Of a stretch of DNA of 48,588 nt, positions 20,279 to 30,586 are shown piece by piece (position 1 is the stretch's first letter; every line of letters starts with the position of its first letter). The notes beneath the pieces were generated by a model. That model did not search any database and was not told the origin of the DNA. It was given only the letters and a program-made list of their open reading frames with translations. A program made the translations under genes and the position numbers. This stretch comes from an uncultured Actinomycetes bacterium (lineage in GTDB: Bacteria > Actinomycetota > Acidimicrobiia > Acidimicrobiales > Microtrichaceae): NCBI GenBank assembly GCA_903873135.1, contig CAIQNH010000197.1, positions 1 through 48,588 of the forward strand, in the 5' to 3' direction.

Positions 20279-21262
20279 TCACCCCAGTCCCCGCTCGGTC
20301 GCCCGGGCGAGGAGGTCGACGCCCTCGGCCCGACTGCGCAGGTCGATCCAGGCCCGGGCGGCGATGCACGCCGTCAGCGGGACCGTGACCAGGACGACCA
20401 ACCCGGCCGCCTGGGACACGACGGTCGCCACGGTGCCACCGACCCCGAAGGACGAGACGAGCGTGAACGGACCGAGGAGGACGACGAACTGGAGCACGAC
20501 CGTGATGGCCAGACCACCGACGCAGATGCCGAGCGCTCGTCCGTAGCTCCGTCTGCTCAGGTCGAACGCCCTCCCCACCGCGGCGAACGGACCGATCCGC
20601 TCGCCACCGGCGATCACGGCCGCGGTGAACACGAACGCGTCGGCGGCGAGGAACCCGACCCCGAGGAGGCAGGCGGCCGGGAGCTTGATCGACAGCGTCA
20701 CGAGCGTGAGGACCGGTGCGACCCAGGCGCGCCGCAGCGCACCCACGACGAGCTCGGACCAGGTCGGGTCGTCGCCGGCGATCCAGGCGGCGGCAGCGGC
20801 GCCCACCGCCAGACCGATCCAGGTGGTGCCGACGGCACCCAGGACGGCGAACAGGACCGCCCACGCCGAGCTCGACGAGGACGCGGCCAGCGCCTCGAAC
20901 GCCGAGGGCGTCGACAGCGGGTCGACGGCGGGGACCTGCGGCGAACGCAACGCCACGACGAGCTCGCCGGCGGTCAGCGGCAGGACGACGATCGCGGCCA
21001 GGGCGACGAGCCGACCGAACCGGAAGCGCAGCATGGCGAAGCCGCCGTCGAGGACCGCCAGCACGCCGACGGGTCGCAGGTCGGCGAGCGGCTGGTCCGC
21101 GCCCAGACCCTCCGGGCGGTCGAGGGGCAACGGGTCGTCGCCGCGGGCGCGGGCCACCCCGGCCGCCCGGACCGGATCGCCCGGCACCGGGTCCGGGGTC
21201 ACGGTGGAGCGCACCGGTGGCTCCGGCACCGAGCCGGGGGCGCTCCACTCGGTCGCTGTCAC
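20279..21262 (-). CDS. Multipass membrane protein, first gene of MoxR operon
   Basis: A 327-residue protein with a roughly 75-residue Pro/Asp-rich cytosolic N-terminus and then about six hydrophobic segments (LVALAAIVVLPLTAGELVVA, WAVLFAVLGAVGTTWIGLAV, LLGVGFLAADAFVFTAAVIA, GICVGGLAITVVLQFVVLLG and others). The RAFDLSRRSYGRALGI stretch before a helix resembles glycerophosphodiester-phosphodiesterase membrane-domain proteins, but that is weak. It has the position of Rv3689 in the mycobacterial cluster (from memory). The GTG at 21262 is preceded by GGGAGG and by a CAGTCT -10-like element. Confidence 0.75.
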   Translation of the reverse strand: MTATEWSAPGSVPEPPVRSTVTPDPVPGDPVRAAGVARARGDDPLPLDRPEGLGADQPLADLRPVGVLAVLDGGFAMLRFRFGRLVALAAIVVLPLTAGELVVALRSPQVPAVDPLSTPSAFEALAASSSSSAWAVLFAVLGAVGTTWIGLAVGAAAAAWIAGDDPTWSELVVGALRRAWVAPVLTLVTLSIKLPAACLLGVGFLAADAFVFTAAVIAGGERIGPFAAVGRAFDLSRRSYGRALGICVGGLAITVVLQFVVLLGPFTLVSSFGVGGTVATVVSQAAGLVVLVTVPLTACIAARAWIDLRSRAEGVDLLARATERGLG

Positions 21263-21282
21263 GCGGTCATCCTCCCACGCAG

Positions 21283-21291
21283 CCAGACTGG
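21283..21291. promoter_or_regulatory. Shared palindromic -10 for MoxR operon and methyltransferase
   Basis: CCAGACTGG is symmetric except for its centre. It reads CAGACT on the plus strand, 6 nt before the methyltransferase GTG, and CAGTCT on the minus strand, 22 nt before the membrane-protein GTG. Confidence 0.4.
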
Positions 21292-21295
21292 TCGG

Positions 21296-22057
21296 GTGTC
21301 CGGAGGAACCGAGGAACCAGAGCGCTACCGGACCGACACCTACGGCCGCAGCTTCGCCGACGTCTACGACGAGTGGTACCCCACCGACGACGCCACCCGG
21401 GCCGCAGCCCGCAGGATCAGCCGGCTCGCCGACGGACACCGGGTCCTCGAACTGGGAGTGGGCACCGGCCGACTGGCGCTCGAGCTCGCCGACCTCGGGG
21501 TCACGGTGGTCGGCCTCGACCCGTCGACGGACATGCTCGACGCGCTCCGGGCCAAGGACCCCGGGGGTCGGGTGGAGGCGGGACCCGGCGACGCAGCGGA
21601 TCCGGGCACCTGGCCCGAGGGGCCGTTCGCCGTGGTGGTCGCCGCCGACAACCTGCTGTGCAACCTCCACGACGCCGCCGACCAGGAGCGGTGCGTCGCT
21701 GCGGCCGCAGCGCACCTGCGACCCGGCGGCCACCTCGTCGTCCAGGCGTTCGTCGCCGCTCCCCTGCTCGGCCGGGAGCGCAACCTCGAGGTCCGCTCCG
21801 TCGACGCCGGTGGCGTGCGGCTGATCGCCACCGACGTGGACCCGACGACCGGGGCGGTGGCGGGCGCGCACGTGGAGCTCGTCGACGGCCGCCCGCCCCG
21901 GGTGCGACCGTGGCGGGTGGTCCCCGTCGCCGTCGAGGACCTGGACCGCTGGTGCGTCGGGTCGGGACTGACCCTCGTCGAACGGCACGCCGACTGGGAC
22001 GGCGGCGAGTTCGGCCCCGCCGCCGCCGGCCACGTCAGCACCTACCGACGCTCCTGA
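21296..22057 (+). CDS. Class I SAM-dependent methyltransferase
   Basis: A 253-residue protein with a Rossmann methyltransferase fold. Motif I is VLELGVGTGRLALEL (about residues 50-64), the acidic end of strand 2 is VVGLDPSTDML, and motif IV/post-I is FAVVVAADNLLCNL. The region after is the methyltransferase 25-type helix AAAAHLRPGGHLVVQAF. The first 30 residues (TDTYGRSFADVYDEWYP) are typical of small-molecule methyltransferases. The substrate is unknown. The GTG at 21296 follows the -10 element by 6 nt. It is convergent with the thioesterase-like gene. Confidence 0.88.
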   Translation: MSGGTEEPERYRTDTYGRSFADVYDEWYPTDDATRAAARRISRLADGHRVLELGVGTGRLALELADLGVTVVGLDPSTDMLDALRAKDPGGRVEAGPGDAADPGTWPEGPFAVVVAADNLLCNLHDAADQERCVAAAAAHLRPGGHLVVQAFVAAPLLGRERNLEVRSVDAGGVRLIATDVDPTTGAVAGAHVELVDGRPPRVRPWRVVPVAVEDLDRWCVGSGLTLVERHADWDGGEFGPAAAGHVSTYRRS

Positions 22058-22066
22058 CCTCCGAAC

Positions 22067-22981
22067 TCAGAACGAGCGAAGCTTGGCGATCTGGTGGGCG
22101 AGCGCCACGAGCCGTCGGTCCTCGTCCCAGAGTTCGGCCGTGCCCGCTGCGTAGCCGTCGGCTGCGGTCTGCGCCCGGGTCTGCTGCAGCACCCACTCGG
22201 TGGTGACGTCGGCGACGAAGCGGATCCCGATCTGGAGCGAGAGGATCAGGAAGAAGCCCTGCTGGGTCCCGATCCCGGCACCGACGGCCGGCCCGAGCAC
22301 GTCGCCCGGCACGGCGACCAGCCCCGGCACCCAGCGACCGTCCGGCCCCATCGGCGAGCGGTGGAAGCGGAACCACGACGACGCCTGCGGGTCCCCCGGG
22401 GGCACGTCGACCTGACCCCAGTGGAGCCGCCCCTCGGCGAGCCGCCAGTCGGTCTGCCGGTGGTAGGGGATGTCGGCGAAGGGGTTGTCGACCACCTCCG
22501 GACGGGGGTCGTACCCCTCGGGCGGGCCCACCTCGGGCGGGACCGCTCCCTGCAGGCGGTACGGCGTGTGCGGGTCGCGCTCGCCCAGGACGCACGACAC
22601 GACCAGGTCGCTGCCCACCGGTCCGGTGGGTGACGGGTCGGCCGGGTCCAGCGCCCAGAGCCGGGCCACCGCCTGGGCGGCGCTACGACCCTGACGCAGG
22701 ACCTCGACCTGGACGGCGACCGGCCCGCAGGGCACCGCCTGGCAGAACGTGGCGTCGGCCGACACGAGCGACAGGTCCGGCCGGTCGACCGCGGCGACGA
22801 CCGCCCGGATGGCCGAGGCCATGGTCACGCCCCCGAACGCGTAGACGACCCGCCAGGCCTCCGGGATGTCGAGCCGGTAGCGGCCGTCCAGGCCGTCGAC
22901 CGGGTGGACCTCGGTGTCCCGGACGACGTCGCCCGGGGCGATCTGGTCCACGGGCGTGGTGGTCGGCTGCGGTCGGCTCAC
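22067..22981 (-). CDS. Acyl-CoA thioesterase-like (double hotdog) protein
   Basis: A 304-residue protein resembling TesB/acyl-CoA thioesterase II-like double-hotdog proteins. The first repeat includes VVYAFGGVTMASAIRAVVAAV and ADATFCQAVPCGPVAVQVEVLRQGRSAAQAVARLW. The second includes PGDVLGPAVGAG and ends VADVTTEWVLQQTRAQTAADGYAAGTAELWDEDRRLVALAHQ, with the trailing Q..K often seen in this family. It likely hydrolyses a fatty acyl-CoA or acts on a related thioester; the substrate is unknown. The GTG at 22981 has CACCAT 6 nt upstream. Confidence 0.8.
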   Translation of the reverse strand: MSRPQPTTTPVDQIAPGDVVRDTEVHPVDGLDGRYRLDIPEAWRVVYAFGGVTMASAIRAVVAAVDRPDLSLVSADATFCQAVPCGPVAVQVEVLRQGRSAAQAVARLWALDPADPSPTGPVGSDLVVSCVLGERDPHTPYRLQGAVPPEVGPPEGYDPRPEVVDNPFADIPYHRQTDWRLAEGRLHWGQVDVPPGDPQASSWFRFHRSPMGPDGRWVPGLVAVPGDVLGPAVGAGIGTQQGFFLILSLQIGIRFVADVTTEWVLQQTRAQTAADGYAAGTAELWDEDRRLVALAHQIAKLRSF

Positions 22982-22987
22982 CGCTCC

Positions 22988-22993
22988 ATGGTG
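22988..22993 (-). promoter_or_regulatory. -10-like element of thioesterase gene
   Basis: CACCAT on the minus strand, 6 nt before the GTG at 22981. Confidence 0.35.
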
Positions 22994-23067
22994 CCCGGAC
23001 TCCACGCCCGGACGCGAACCCGACCCGGGGCCGGCCTCCCGCATGGGGCCGGATCGGAGCCACGCCG

Positions 23068-23073
23068 TAGGTT
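23068..23073 (+). promoter_or_regulatory. -10 element of SRPBCC gene, leaderless
   Basis: TAGGTT, 6 nt before the ATG at 23080, with no Shine-Dalgarno sequence between. Confidence 0.55.
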
Positions 23074-23079
23074 GCGGGC

Positions 23080-23547
23080 ATGTCGGAACTGACGGTCTCG
23101 GTGGAACTCGACGCCTCCTGCGAGGAGGTGTGGGACTACGTCGAGGACGTGGGCAGTCACGTCGAGTGGATGGAGGACGCCGTGGCGATCCGCTTCACCT
23201 CGGCGACCACCTCGGGTGTCGGGACGACCTTCGACTGCGACACGGCCATCGGCCCCTTCCGGTTGGTGGACCACATGGAGATCACGGAGTGGGTGCCGGC
23301 ACGGGCCATGGGCGTTCGGCACGTCGGCATGGTGACCGGCAGCGGCGTGTTCCGCCTCGAACCGCTCGACGACGGTCGCCGGACCCGCTTCACCTGGACC
23401 GAGGAGCTCACCTTCCCGTGGTGGATGGGTGGACCCATCGGGGCCCGGTTGGCGCGCCCGGTCCTCGGTCACGTCTGGCGGCGCAACCTGGTCAACCTGC
23501 AGTCAGCCGTGGCCGACCACGGGCGGAGCCGCTCCGCAGCCCGCTGA
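23080..23547 (+). CDS. SRPBCC (START-like) family protein
   Basis: A 155-residue protein with the helix-grip fold of polyketide cyclase/dehydrase-type SRPBCC proteins. It opens with LTVSVELDASCEEVWDYVEDVGSHVEWMED, has the expected strands (GVGTTFDCDTAIGPFRLVDHMEITEWVPARAMGV) and ends in the long C-terminal helix (GHVWRRNLVNLQSAVAD). These proteins bind hydrophobic ligands in a deep pocket; the ligand is unknown. It is monocistronic and ends 6 bp from the rhomboid gene on the opposite strand. Confidence 0.85.
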   Translation: MSELTVSVELDASCEEVWDYVEDVGSHVEWMEDAVAIRFTSATTSGVGTTFDCDTAIGPFRLVDHMEITEWVPARAMGVRHVGMVTGSGVFRLEPLDDGRRTRFTWTEELTFPWWMGGPIGARLARPVLGHVWRRNLVNLQSAVADHGRSRSAAR

Positions 23548-23553
23548 GACCGG

Positions 23554-24399
23554 TCAGGCCAGGTCGGCGGCGAGCGCCGAGGCGGCCACGACCGCCAGGG
23601 CCGCCACGGCGAGGCCGAACAGCGTGAGGAACCCCGTCCGGATCCCGGCGGTCGTCTGCGGCCACGAGCGGGGCTGGACCACGGCGCCGGCGACGGCACC
23701 GGCGACCAGACCGCCGACGTGGCCGCCCACCGAGATCCCCGGCAGGGTGAACGTGATCACCAGGTTGATGGCGACCAGTCCGCCGAGACCGGTGTTCCAC
23801 GGGTTCTGACGTGCCCGCAGCTGCAGCACGACCAGCGCGCCCATGAGACCGAAGACGCCACCGGACGCTCCGAGGGTCGGGGCGTCCGGGGAGAGCAGCA
23901 TCACGCCCAGTCCCCCACCGAGCACCGACACCACGTAGCAGAGCAGGAAGTTCAGGTGACCGAGCGCACCCTCGAGCTCCTTGGCGAGCAGCCACAGGAG
24001 GAACATGTTCATGAGCAGGTGGAGCGGCCCGGAGTGGAGGAACGCGCCCGTCACCAGTCGCCACCACTCGCCGTCCGCGACGAGCGGACCCCAGGTGACG
24101 AACCGCTCGAACACGCCACCGCTCGTCCGCGTGAGCGATCCGGCGGCCAGCCCGGCCACGACGAACATCGCCACGTTGAGGGCGATCAGGGCCTTGCCGA
24201 CCACCACGTCGTCGGTCCCGGGGACCCCGGTGAGGGTCGGAGAACGGCGGGCACCCGCACCGACGCACTCCCGGCACTGGTACCCGACGGGGGCCTGCAC
24301 CATGCACTCCGGACAGATCGGTCGCTCGCACCGCTGGCAGCGGACCCCGACGGACCGGTCGGGGTGCCGGTAGCAGGTGGTGGTGGCGGTGGGCTCCAC
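23554..24399 (-). CDS. Rhomboid family intramembrane serine protease with N-terminal zinc ribbon
   Basis: A 281-residue protein. Residues 9-46 hold a cysteine-rich zinc-binding segment (CYRHPD, CQRC, CPEC, CREC), and about six or seven hydrophobic segments follow. The rhomboid core is clear: GEWWRLVTGAFLHSGPLHLLMNM with the conserved WR and the HxxxN-type motif, catalytic Ser179 in GASGGVFG, and catalytic His227 in GGHVGGL. It should cleave single-pass membrane substrates within the bilayer. The GTG at 24399 lies 6 nt after TACGTT. Confidence 0.92.
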   Translation of the reverse strand: MEPTATTTCYRHPDRSVGVRCQRCERPICPECMVQAPVGYQCRECVGAGARRSPTLTGVPGTDDVVVGKALIALNVAMFVVAGLAAGSLTRTSGGVFERFVTWGPLVADGEWWRLVTGAFLHSGPLHLLMNMFLLWLLAKELEGALGHLNFLLCYVVSVLGGGLGVMLLSPDAPTLGASGGVFGLMGALVVLQLRARQNPWNTGLGGLVAINLVITFTLPGISVGGHVGGLVAGAVAGAVVQPRSWPQTTAGIRTGFLTLFGLAVAALAVVAASALAADLA

Positions 24400-24405
24400 G
24401 ACCGC

Positions 24406-24411
24406 AACGTA
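24406..24411 (-). promoter_or_regulatory. -10 element of rhomboid gene, leaderless
   Basis: TACGTT on the minus strand, 6 nt before the GTG at 24399. Confidence 0.5.
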
Positions 24412-24464
24412 CCGCCCGGGTCGGTGACCGGGTGCGTCGCAGGACGTCGGAGCCGAGGGAGCGC

Positions 24465-25535
24465 TCAGCGACGACGGACGATGCGGAGCACCGCGCCCGG
24501 ACCGTGCTCGCGCGCCACCGTCCAGAGCTCCTGCCAGAACCCCACGCCCCAGCCCAGGTGCATGGCGGCGAACGCCGCCGGCAGCGACAGGCGGGCCCGG
24601 ACCCCGGCGACCGTCCGCGCGGTCAGCGCCGACGCCGCTGCGAGCGCCAGGCCGTAGGCCACGAACGGGGCCGCAGCCAGCGCCCGGAACCGGCGGAACG
24701 GCGCCAGGAGGACACCGAGCACGAGGCCGGCGACGAGCGCCGGGGCCACGTAGTGACGCAACGCCCCCGACTCCGGGTGCCGGAGCAGCGTGTTGACCTT
24801 GCCGCGTCCGTAGCGGCGGTACTGGCGGGCGAAGGCCCGCACGCTCGACGGACACCGCCAGTCGATCCGCAGGGCCGGGTCGAACAGCAGCTCCCGGCCC
24901 GAGCGCCGGACCCGGTAGTCGAACTCGTAGTCCTGGTTGGTGACCATGTCCTCGTCCCAACCGTCGAGCTCGCGCACGACCGCCACCGGGTAGGTGCCGA
25001 ACGGGATGTGGTCGACCACCTGCTCGGTGGTGCCGTGGTGGTAGGTGCTGTTGCCGACCCCGAACGGCGACGCCAGCGCTGCGGCGACCGCCCGACCCTG
25101 GTCGGTGTCGGCCACGGCGTCCTTGCGTCCCCCGACACCGCCCCAGCGTCCGGTGCGCAGGTGGTCCACGGCCCGCTCGACGTAGTCCGGGGCCAGGGTC
25201 GAGTGGCCGTCGTTGCGGACCCACCAGACCCCTCGGGCCACGTCCAGGGCCCGGTTCAGCGAGCTCGGGACGATGCGACGGGGGTTGACCACCAGTTCGA
25301 CCCGGGGGTCGACGGCGGCGTACTCCTCGACGATGGCCACCGTGTCGTCGGTCGACTCCCCGTCGACCACGACGACCTGGAGGTTGCGGTAGGTCTGGCC
25401 GAGGATCGAGTCGAGGCAGCGCCGCAGCGTCCCGCCCTCGTTGCGCACCGGCACCACCACCGTCACCAGGTCGGCACCGGAGTCCGCGTCGGTCGAACCG
25501 GTGCCGTTCGACCGTGTCGGTCGGGCGTCGCTCAC
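24465..25535 (-). CDS. Family 2 glycosyltransferase, ExoA-like
   Basis: A 356-residue GT-A glycosyltransferase. After a 20-residue polar N-terminus it shows VTVVVPVRNEGGTLRRCLDSIL, VVVDGESTDDT, a VRNDGHS donor-metal region, the NQDYEFDYRVRRSG acceptor block and QYRRYGRGK. The last third contains two hydrophobic segments. The overall pattern is that of succinoglycan ExoA-type enzymes that extend polysaccharides on the membrane. The GTG at 25535 overlaps the glgB stop (GTGA), so it is translationally coupled to glycogen branching enzyme, an unusual partner. Acceptor and sugar donor are unknown. Confidence 0.85.
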   Translation of the reverse strand: MSDARPTRSNGTGSTDADSGADLVTVVVPVRNEGGTLRRCLDSILGQTYRNLQVVVVDGESTDDTVAIVEEYAAVDPRVELVVNPRRIVPSSLNRALDVARGVWWVRNDGHSTLAPDYVERAVDHLRTGRWGGVGGRKDAVADTDQGRAVAAALASPFGVGNSTYHHGTTEQVVDHIPFGTYPVAVVRELDGWDEDMVTNQDYEFDYRVRRSGRELLFDPALRIDWRCPSSVRAFARQYRRYGRGKVNTLLRHPESGALRHYVAPALVAGLVLGVLLAPFRRFRALAAAPFVAYGLALAAASALTARTVAGVRARLSLPAAFAAMHLGWGVGFWQELWTVAREHGPGAVLRIVRRR

Positions 25536-27454
25536 GTGGCCACCCCCGACCGGTCGACGGCCTGCGGCTCGAGGACCACCACCGCCAGCGGCGGGAGGCT
25601 CAACAGCAGCGACGCGGGTTGTCCTTGCCACGGTGTGGTCGTCTCAGCGGTCACCGGCCCCTCGCTGGGATCGTGTCCCGATCCACCGTAGACCGCGTCG
25701 TCGGTGGTCAACGAGACCTCCCACTCGCCGGCCACGGGCACGCCGAGGCGGTAGCCGGGTCGGGGGACGGGGGTGAGGTTGGCGACGACCACGGCGAACC
25801 GCTCGGGGTCGCCGTCGGTCCTGCGGGCGAAGGAGAACACGGACTGCTCACGATCGTCGGCGTCGAGCCACCACCAGGTGGCCGGGTCGTCGTCGCCCTC
25901 CCACAGGGCCGGGACCTGCGACTGGAGGTGGTTGAGGTCACCGACCAGACGGCGGACCCCGTCGTGGAGCGGCCGCTCGAGCAGCCACCAGTCGAGCTCC
26001 CGGTCGTGGGACCACTCCCGCTCCTGGGCGAGCTCGGCCCCCATGAACAGGAGCTGGCGTCCAGGGTGGCACCACTGCCAGGCCAGCAGGGCCCGGAGGT
26101 TGGCCGTGCGCTGCCAGTCGTCGCCGGGCATGCGACGGAGCAACGACCCCTTGCCGTGCACCACCTCGTCGTGGCTGAGCGGGAGGATCCACCGCTCGTG
26201 CGCCGCGTAGACCATCGGGAACGTCAGGTCGTGGTGGTGGTGGGCGCGGTGGACCGGGTCGCGACCGAAGTAGGTGAGCGTGTCGTGCATCCACCCCAGG
26301 TTCCACTTGCGACCGAAGCCCAGGCCGCCGTGCTCGACGGGCGCGGTGACCCCGGGCCACGACGTCGACTCCTCGGCCACGACGAGCGCGCCCGGGTGGT
26401 CCCGGGCCACGACCACGTCGAGCTCACGGACGAACTCGATCGCCTCGAGGTCCTCCCGGCCCCCCTGCTCGTTCGGGACCCACTCCCCCGGTCGCCTCGA
26501 GTAGTCGCGGTAGAGCATCGAGGCCACTGCGTCGACACGGAGCCCGTCGACCCGGAACTCCTCGAGCCAGTAGGCCGCGTTCGCGACCAGGAAGTTCCGC
26601 ACCTCGCGGCGACCGTGGTTGAACACCAGCGTCCCCCAGTCGGGATGCTCGCCCCGACGTGGGTCCTCGTGCTCGTACAGCGCCGTCCCGTCGAAGCGCG
26701 CGAGCGCCCACGGGTCCCGGGGGAAGTGCGCCGGAACCCAGTCGAGCAGGACGCCGAGCCCGGCGTCGTGGCAGGCCTCGACGAGCACCCGGAGGTCGTC
26801 GGGGCTGCCGAGCCGGGCGTCGGGGGCGTAGTACCCGGTCACCTGGTAGCCCCACGAGCCGGCGAACGGGTGGGTGGCCACGGGCAGGAACTCCACGTGG
26901 GTGAACCCCAGACCGGCGACCCACGCCGGGAGCGAGTCGGCGAGCTCCCGGTAGCCGTGGGGCCGCCCGTCGGGGTGCCGACGCCACGAACCCAGGTGCA
27001 CCTCGTAGATCGAGGTGCGACCGGCGTTGCGCTGCGCCCGTCGCTCCCGCCACCCGTCGTCGCCTCCGGCCCATCGGTGAGCGGACCGCCAGAGCACCGA
27101 TGCCGTCGCCGGCGGGACCTCGGCGGCTGCCGCCACCGGGTCGGCCCGCTGGGTCCGGCGACCGGAACGATCCTCGACCAGGTACTTGTAGGCGTGACCC
27201 GCCCGGGCCCGGTCGTCCCGCCCGACCCAGATCCCGAGGTCCTCGACCGGCCGGAGCGCCAGCGCGTCCTGCGGGTCCTCGTTCCAGTGGTTCCAGTCGC
27301 CGAGCACGCTGACCGACCGGGCGTTGGGGGCCCACACGGCGAACCGGGCCCCGTCGTCGTCGGGGTGCCCCCCGAGCAGCTCCCAGAGCCGGTGGTGCCG
27401 TCCCTCGGCGAACAGGTGCCGGTCGACCTCGCCGGGCAGGTCGTCGCTCGGCAC
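25532..27454 (-). CDS. glgB: 1,4-alpha-glucan branching enzyme (GH13)
   Basis: A 640-residue enzyme that creates alpha-1,6 branches in glycogen-like glucan. An N-terminal CBM48 domain (RFAVWAPNARSVSVLGDWNHW) leads into the GH13 barrel. YEVHLGSWRR, EFLPVATHPFAGSWGYQVTGYYAP and LDWVPAHFP are typical. The nucleophile is Asp308 in FRVDGLRVDAVASMLY, the acid/base Glu361 in VVAEEST, and the third carboxylate is in LPLSHDEVVHGKGSL. The second N-terminal domain found in some homologues is absent. It starts with GTG 2 nt after the maltokinase stop, so it is in the treS-maltokinase-glgB operon. Confidence 0.96.
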   Translation of the reverse strand: MPSDDLPGEVDRHLFAEGRHHRLWELLGGHPDDDGARFAVWAPNARSVSVLGDWNHWNEDPQDALALRPVEDLGIWVGRDDRARAGHAYKYLVEDRSGRRTQRADPVAAAAEVPPATASVLWRSAHRWAGGDDGWRERRAQRNAGRTSIYEVHLGSWRRHPDGRPHGYRELADSLPAWVAGLGFTHVEFLPVATHPFAGSWGYQVTGYYAPDARLGSPDDLRVLVEACHDAGLGVLLDWVPAHFPRDPWALARFDGTALYEHEDPRRGEHPDWGTLVFNHGRREVRNFLVANAAYWLEEFRVDGLRVDAVASMLYRDYSRRPGEWVPNEQGGREDLEAIEFVRELDVVVARDHPGALVVAEESTSWPGVTAPVEHGGLGFGRKWNLGWMHDTLTYFGRDPVHRAHHHHDLTFPMVYAAHERWILPLSHDEVVHGKGSLLRRMPGDDWQRTANLRALLAWQWCHPGRQLLFMGAELAQEREWSHDRELDWWLLERPLHDGVRRLVGDLNHLQSQVPALWEGDDDPATWWWLDADDREQSVFSFARRTDGDPERFAVVVANLTPVPRPGYRLGVPVAGEWEVSLTTDDAVYGGSGHDPSEGPVTAETTTPWQGQPASLLLSLPPLAVVVLEPQAVDRSGVAT

Positions 27455-27456
27455 GC

Positions 27457-28800
27457 TCAGTCCTGGTCGTCGGGCGGCGGGAGCCGGTCCTCGAGCAGGT
27501 CCTCGACCGCACGCACCGGCAGGTCGACCAGGTCAGGCCGGTGCGACAGCTCGTAGGCGACCTCGTAGACCGCCTTGTCGAGCTCGAACATGCTGAGCAG
27601 TCCGTCGCGGGCGGCTCGGGTCGACGGGAGGAGTCGGTGGGCCTCGTCGAACGACGCGTAGCCGGACAGGAACGAGTTGACCGACCGCACAGCCCAGGAC
27701 TCGGCGAGCACCCGCACCTCGTCGTCGGGCACCGGCCACTCGCGCAGCGCCATCCCGGCGGCGTAGTGGAACGACCGGGTCATGCCCGCCACGTCCTTCA
27801 GCGGCGAGGACGGCCGTCGCCGTTCCTCGACCGGGCGGGCGGGCTCGCCCTCGAAGTCGAGCACCATCCAGCGGTCCCCGAGCCGCAGCACCTGACCGAG
27901 GTGCAGGTCGCCGTGGATCCGGATGGCGGCGCCCAGGTCGTCGGCGGTCCGGAGCCGACGGTAGACCGCCTCGATGCGGGCGGTGTCGAGCAGCCCCTCG
28001 GCGACGCGGTGGGCCTGCGCCGCCATGTCGAGCGCCCACGCCGTGCCGTCGCCCGGCTCCGAGCCGAACGCCTCGGCGAGCGCCACGTGGAGCTCGGCCA
28101 CGTCGCGGCCCAGGCGGTGGGCCTCGTCCGCGAAGTCCAGCCGGCAGTCCCGGGGCGGACGGCGGCGGTTGAACACCTCGCGCAGCGAGTCCATCGCCAG
28201 GCTGACCCCGTCGCCCCGCGCCCGCTCGTAGCGGCGGACGACGACCAGGTCGGTGGCGCCCCGCCGCCAGACGCTGAGCGGCACCGGCACCCCGCCGAAC
28301 CCCGTGCGTCCGAGGGCCTCGGTGACCTCGACGTCCGGGTTGGGACCCCGGGTGACCTTGCGGAACACCTTCACGATGTAGCGCTCGTCGAGCACGAGGG
28401 AGGTGTTCGACTGCTCGCCGCCCTCCAGCCGCACGGTGGAGAACTCCAGCGACGGGTCGACGTGGGCGCAGAACGCCGCCGCGAGCCGCTGGTCCGCCAG
28501 GGCGTCGTAGATCTGCACGGTGCCGGACGGACCGGAGAACTCGCCGATGCAGGCGGCGTCGGGCACCTCCGGGGGGACCTCGTCGGCCACGCCGATCGGG
28601 ATCTGGTAGTGCACCCCGACGGGATCCAGCGAGGTCCGGACCTCCACGAGCACCCAGAGCAACGCAGGCCAGGAGTCGACCAGCGTCTCGAGCCGTCGCA
28701 CCTCCACGACCGGATCCCCGGTCGCGGCGAACCAGCGCTGGGCCGAGAGGTACGGCGGGAGCAGCGTGGTCAGCTGGGCGGCGAAGCGTGGGGCGTCGAT
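27457..28800 (-). CDS. mak: Maltokinase (Mak/Pep2), start codon non-canonical or damaged
   Basis: It phosphorylates maltose from TreS to maltose-1-phosphate, the GlgE donor. The kinase signatures are GGEQSNTSLVLDERYIVKVFRK (ATP site), IHGDLHLGQVL (catalytic loop) and VLDFEGEP (metal-binding Asp). The frame upstream of the first canonical start (GTG 28707) continues with LLPPYLSAQRWFAATG, the conserved N-terminus of this family, yet no ATG, GTG or TTG occurs between there and the in-frame TAG at 28810-28812. The coordinates given use an ATC at 28800 that follows AGGA; with it the protein is 447 residues, near the usual length. If 28707 is used, 31 conserved residues are lost. Confidence 0.85.
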   Translation of the reverse strand: MDAPRFAAQLTTLLPPYLSAQRWFAATGDPVVEVRRLETLVDSWPALLWVLVEVRTSLDPVGVHYQIPIGVADEVPPEVPDAACIGEFSGPSGTVQIYDALADQRLAAAFCAHVDPSLEFSTVRLEGGEQSNTSLVLDERYIVKVFRKVTRGPNPDVEVTEALGRTGFGGVPVPLSVWRRGATDLVVVRRYERARGDGVSLAMDSLREVFNRRRPPRDCRLDFADEAHRLGRDVAELHVALAEAFGSEPGDGTAWALDMAAQAHRVAEGLLDTARIEAVYRRLRTADDLGAAIRIHGDLHLGQVLRLGDRWMVLDFEGEPARPVEERRRPSSPLKDVAGMTRSFHYAAGMALREWPVPDDEVRVLAESWAVRSVNSFLSGYASFDEAHRLLPSTRAARDGLLSMFELDKAVYEVAYELSHRPDLVDLPVRAVEDLLEDRLPPPDDQD

Positions 28801-28844
28801 GGTCTCGTCCTAGTCCACGGAACGGTCGGTCGCACAGCCCGGGC

Positions 28845-30521
<1,677 letters not shown>

Positions 30522-30528
30522 GACGGAC

Positions 30529-30534
30529 AGCGTA
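30529..30534 (-). promoter_or_regulatory. -10 element of treS operon, leaderless
   Basis: TACGCT on the minus strand, 7 nt before the GTG at 30521. Confidence 0.5.
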
Positions 30535-30574
30535 CCGACGTCGACCCCCCGCACCGCACCCGACGGCCGTGGCC

Positions 30575-30580
30575 TACCGT
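30575..30580 (+). promoter_or_regulatory. -10 element of nitroreductase-like gene, leaderless
   Basis: TACCGT, 6 nt before the GTG at 30587. Only 40 bp separate it from the treS -10 on the other strand. Confidence 0.5.
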
Positions 30581-30586
30581 GTCGGG

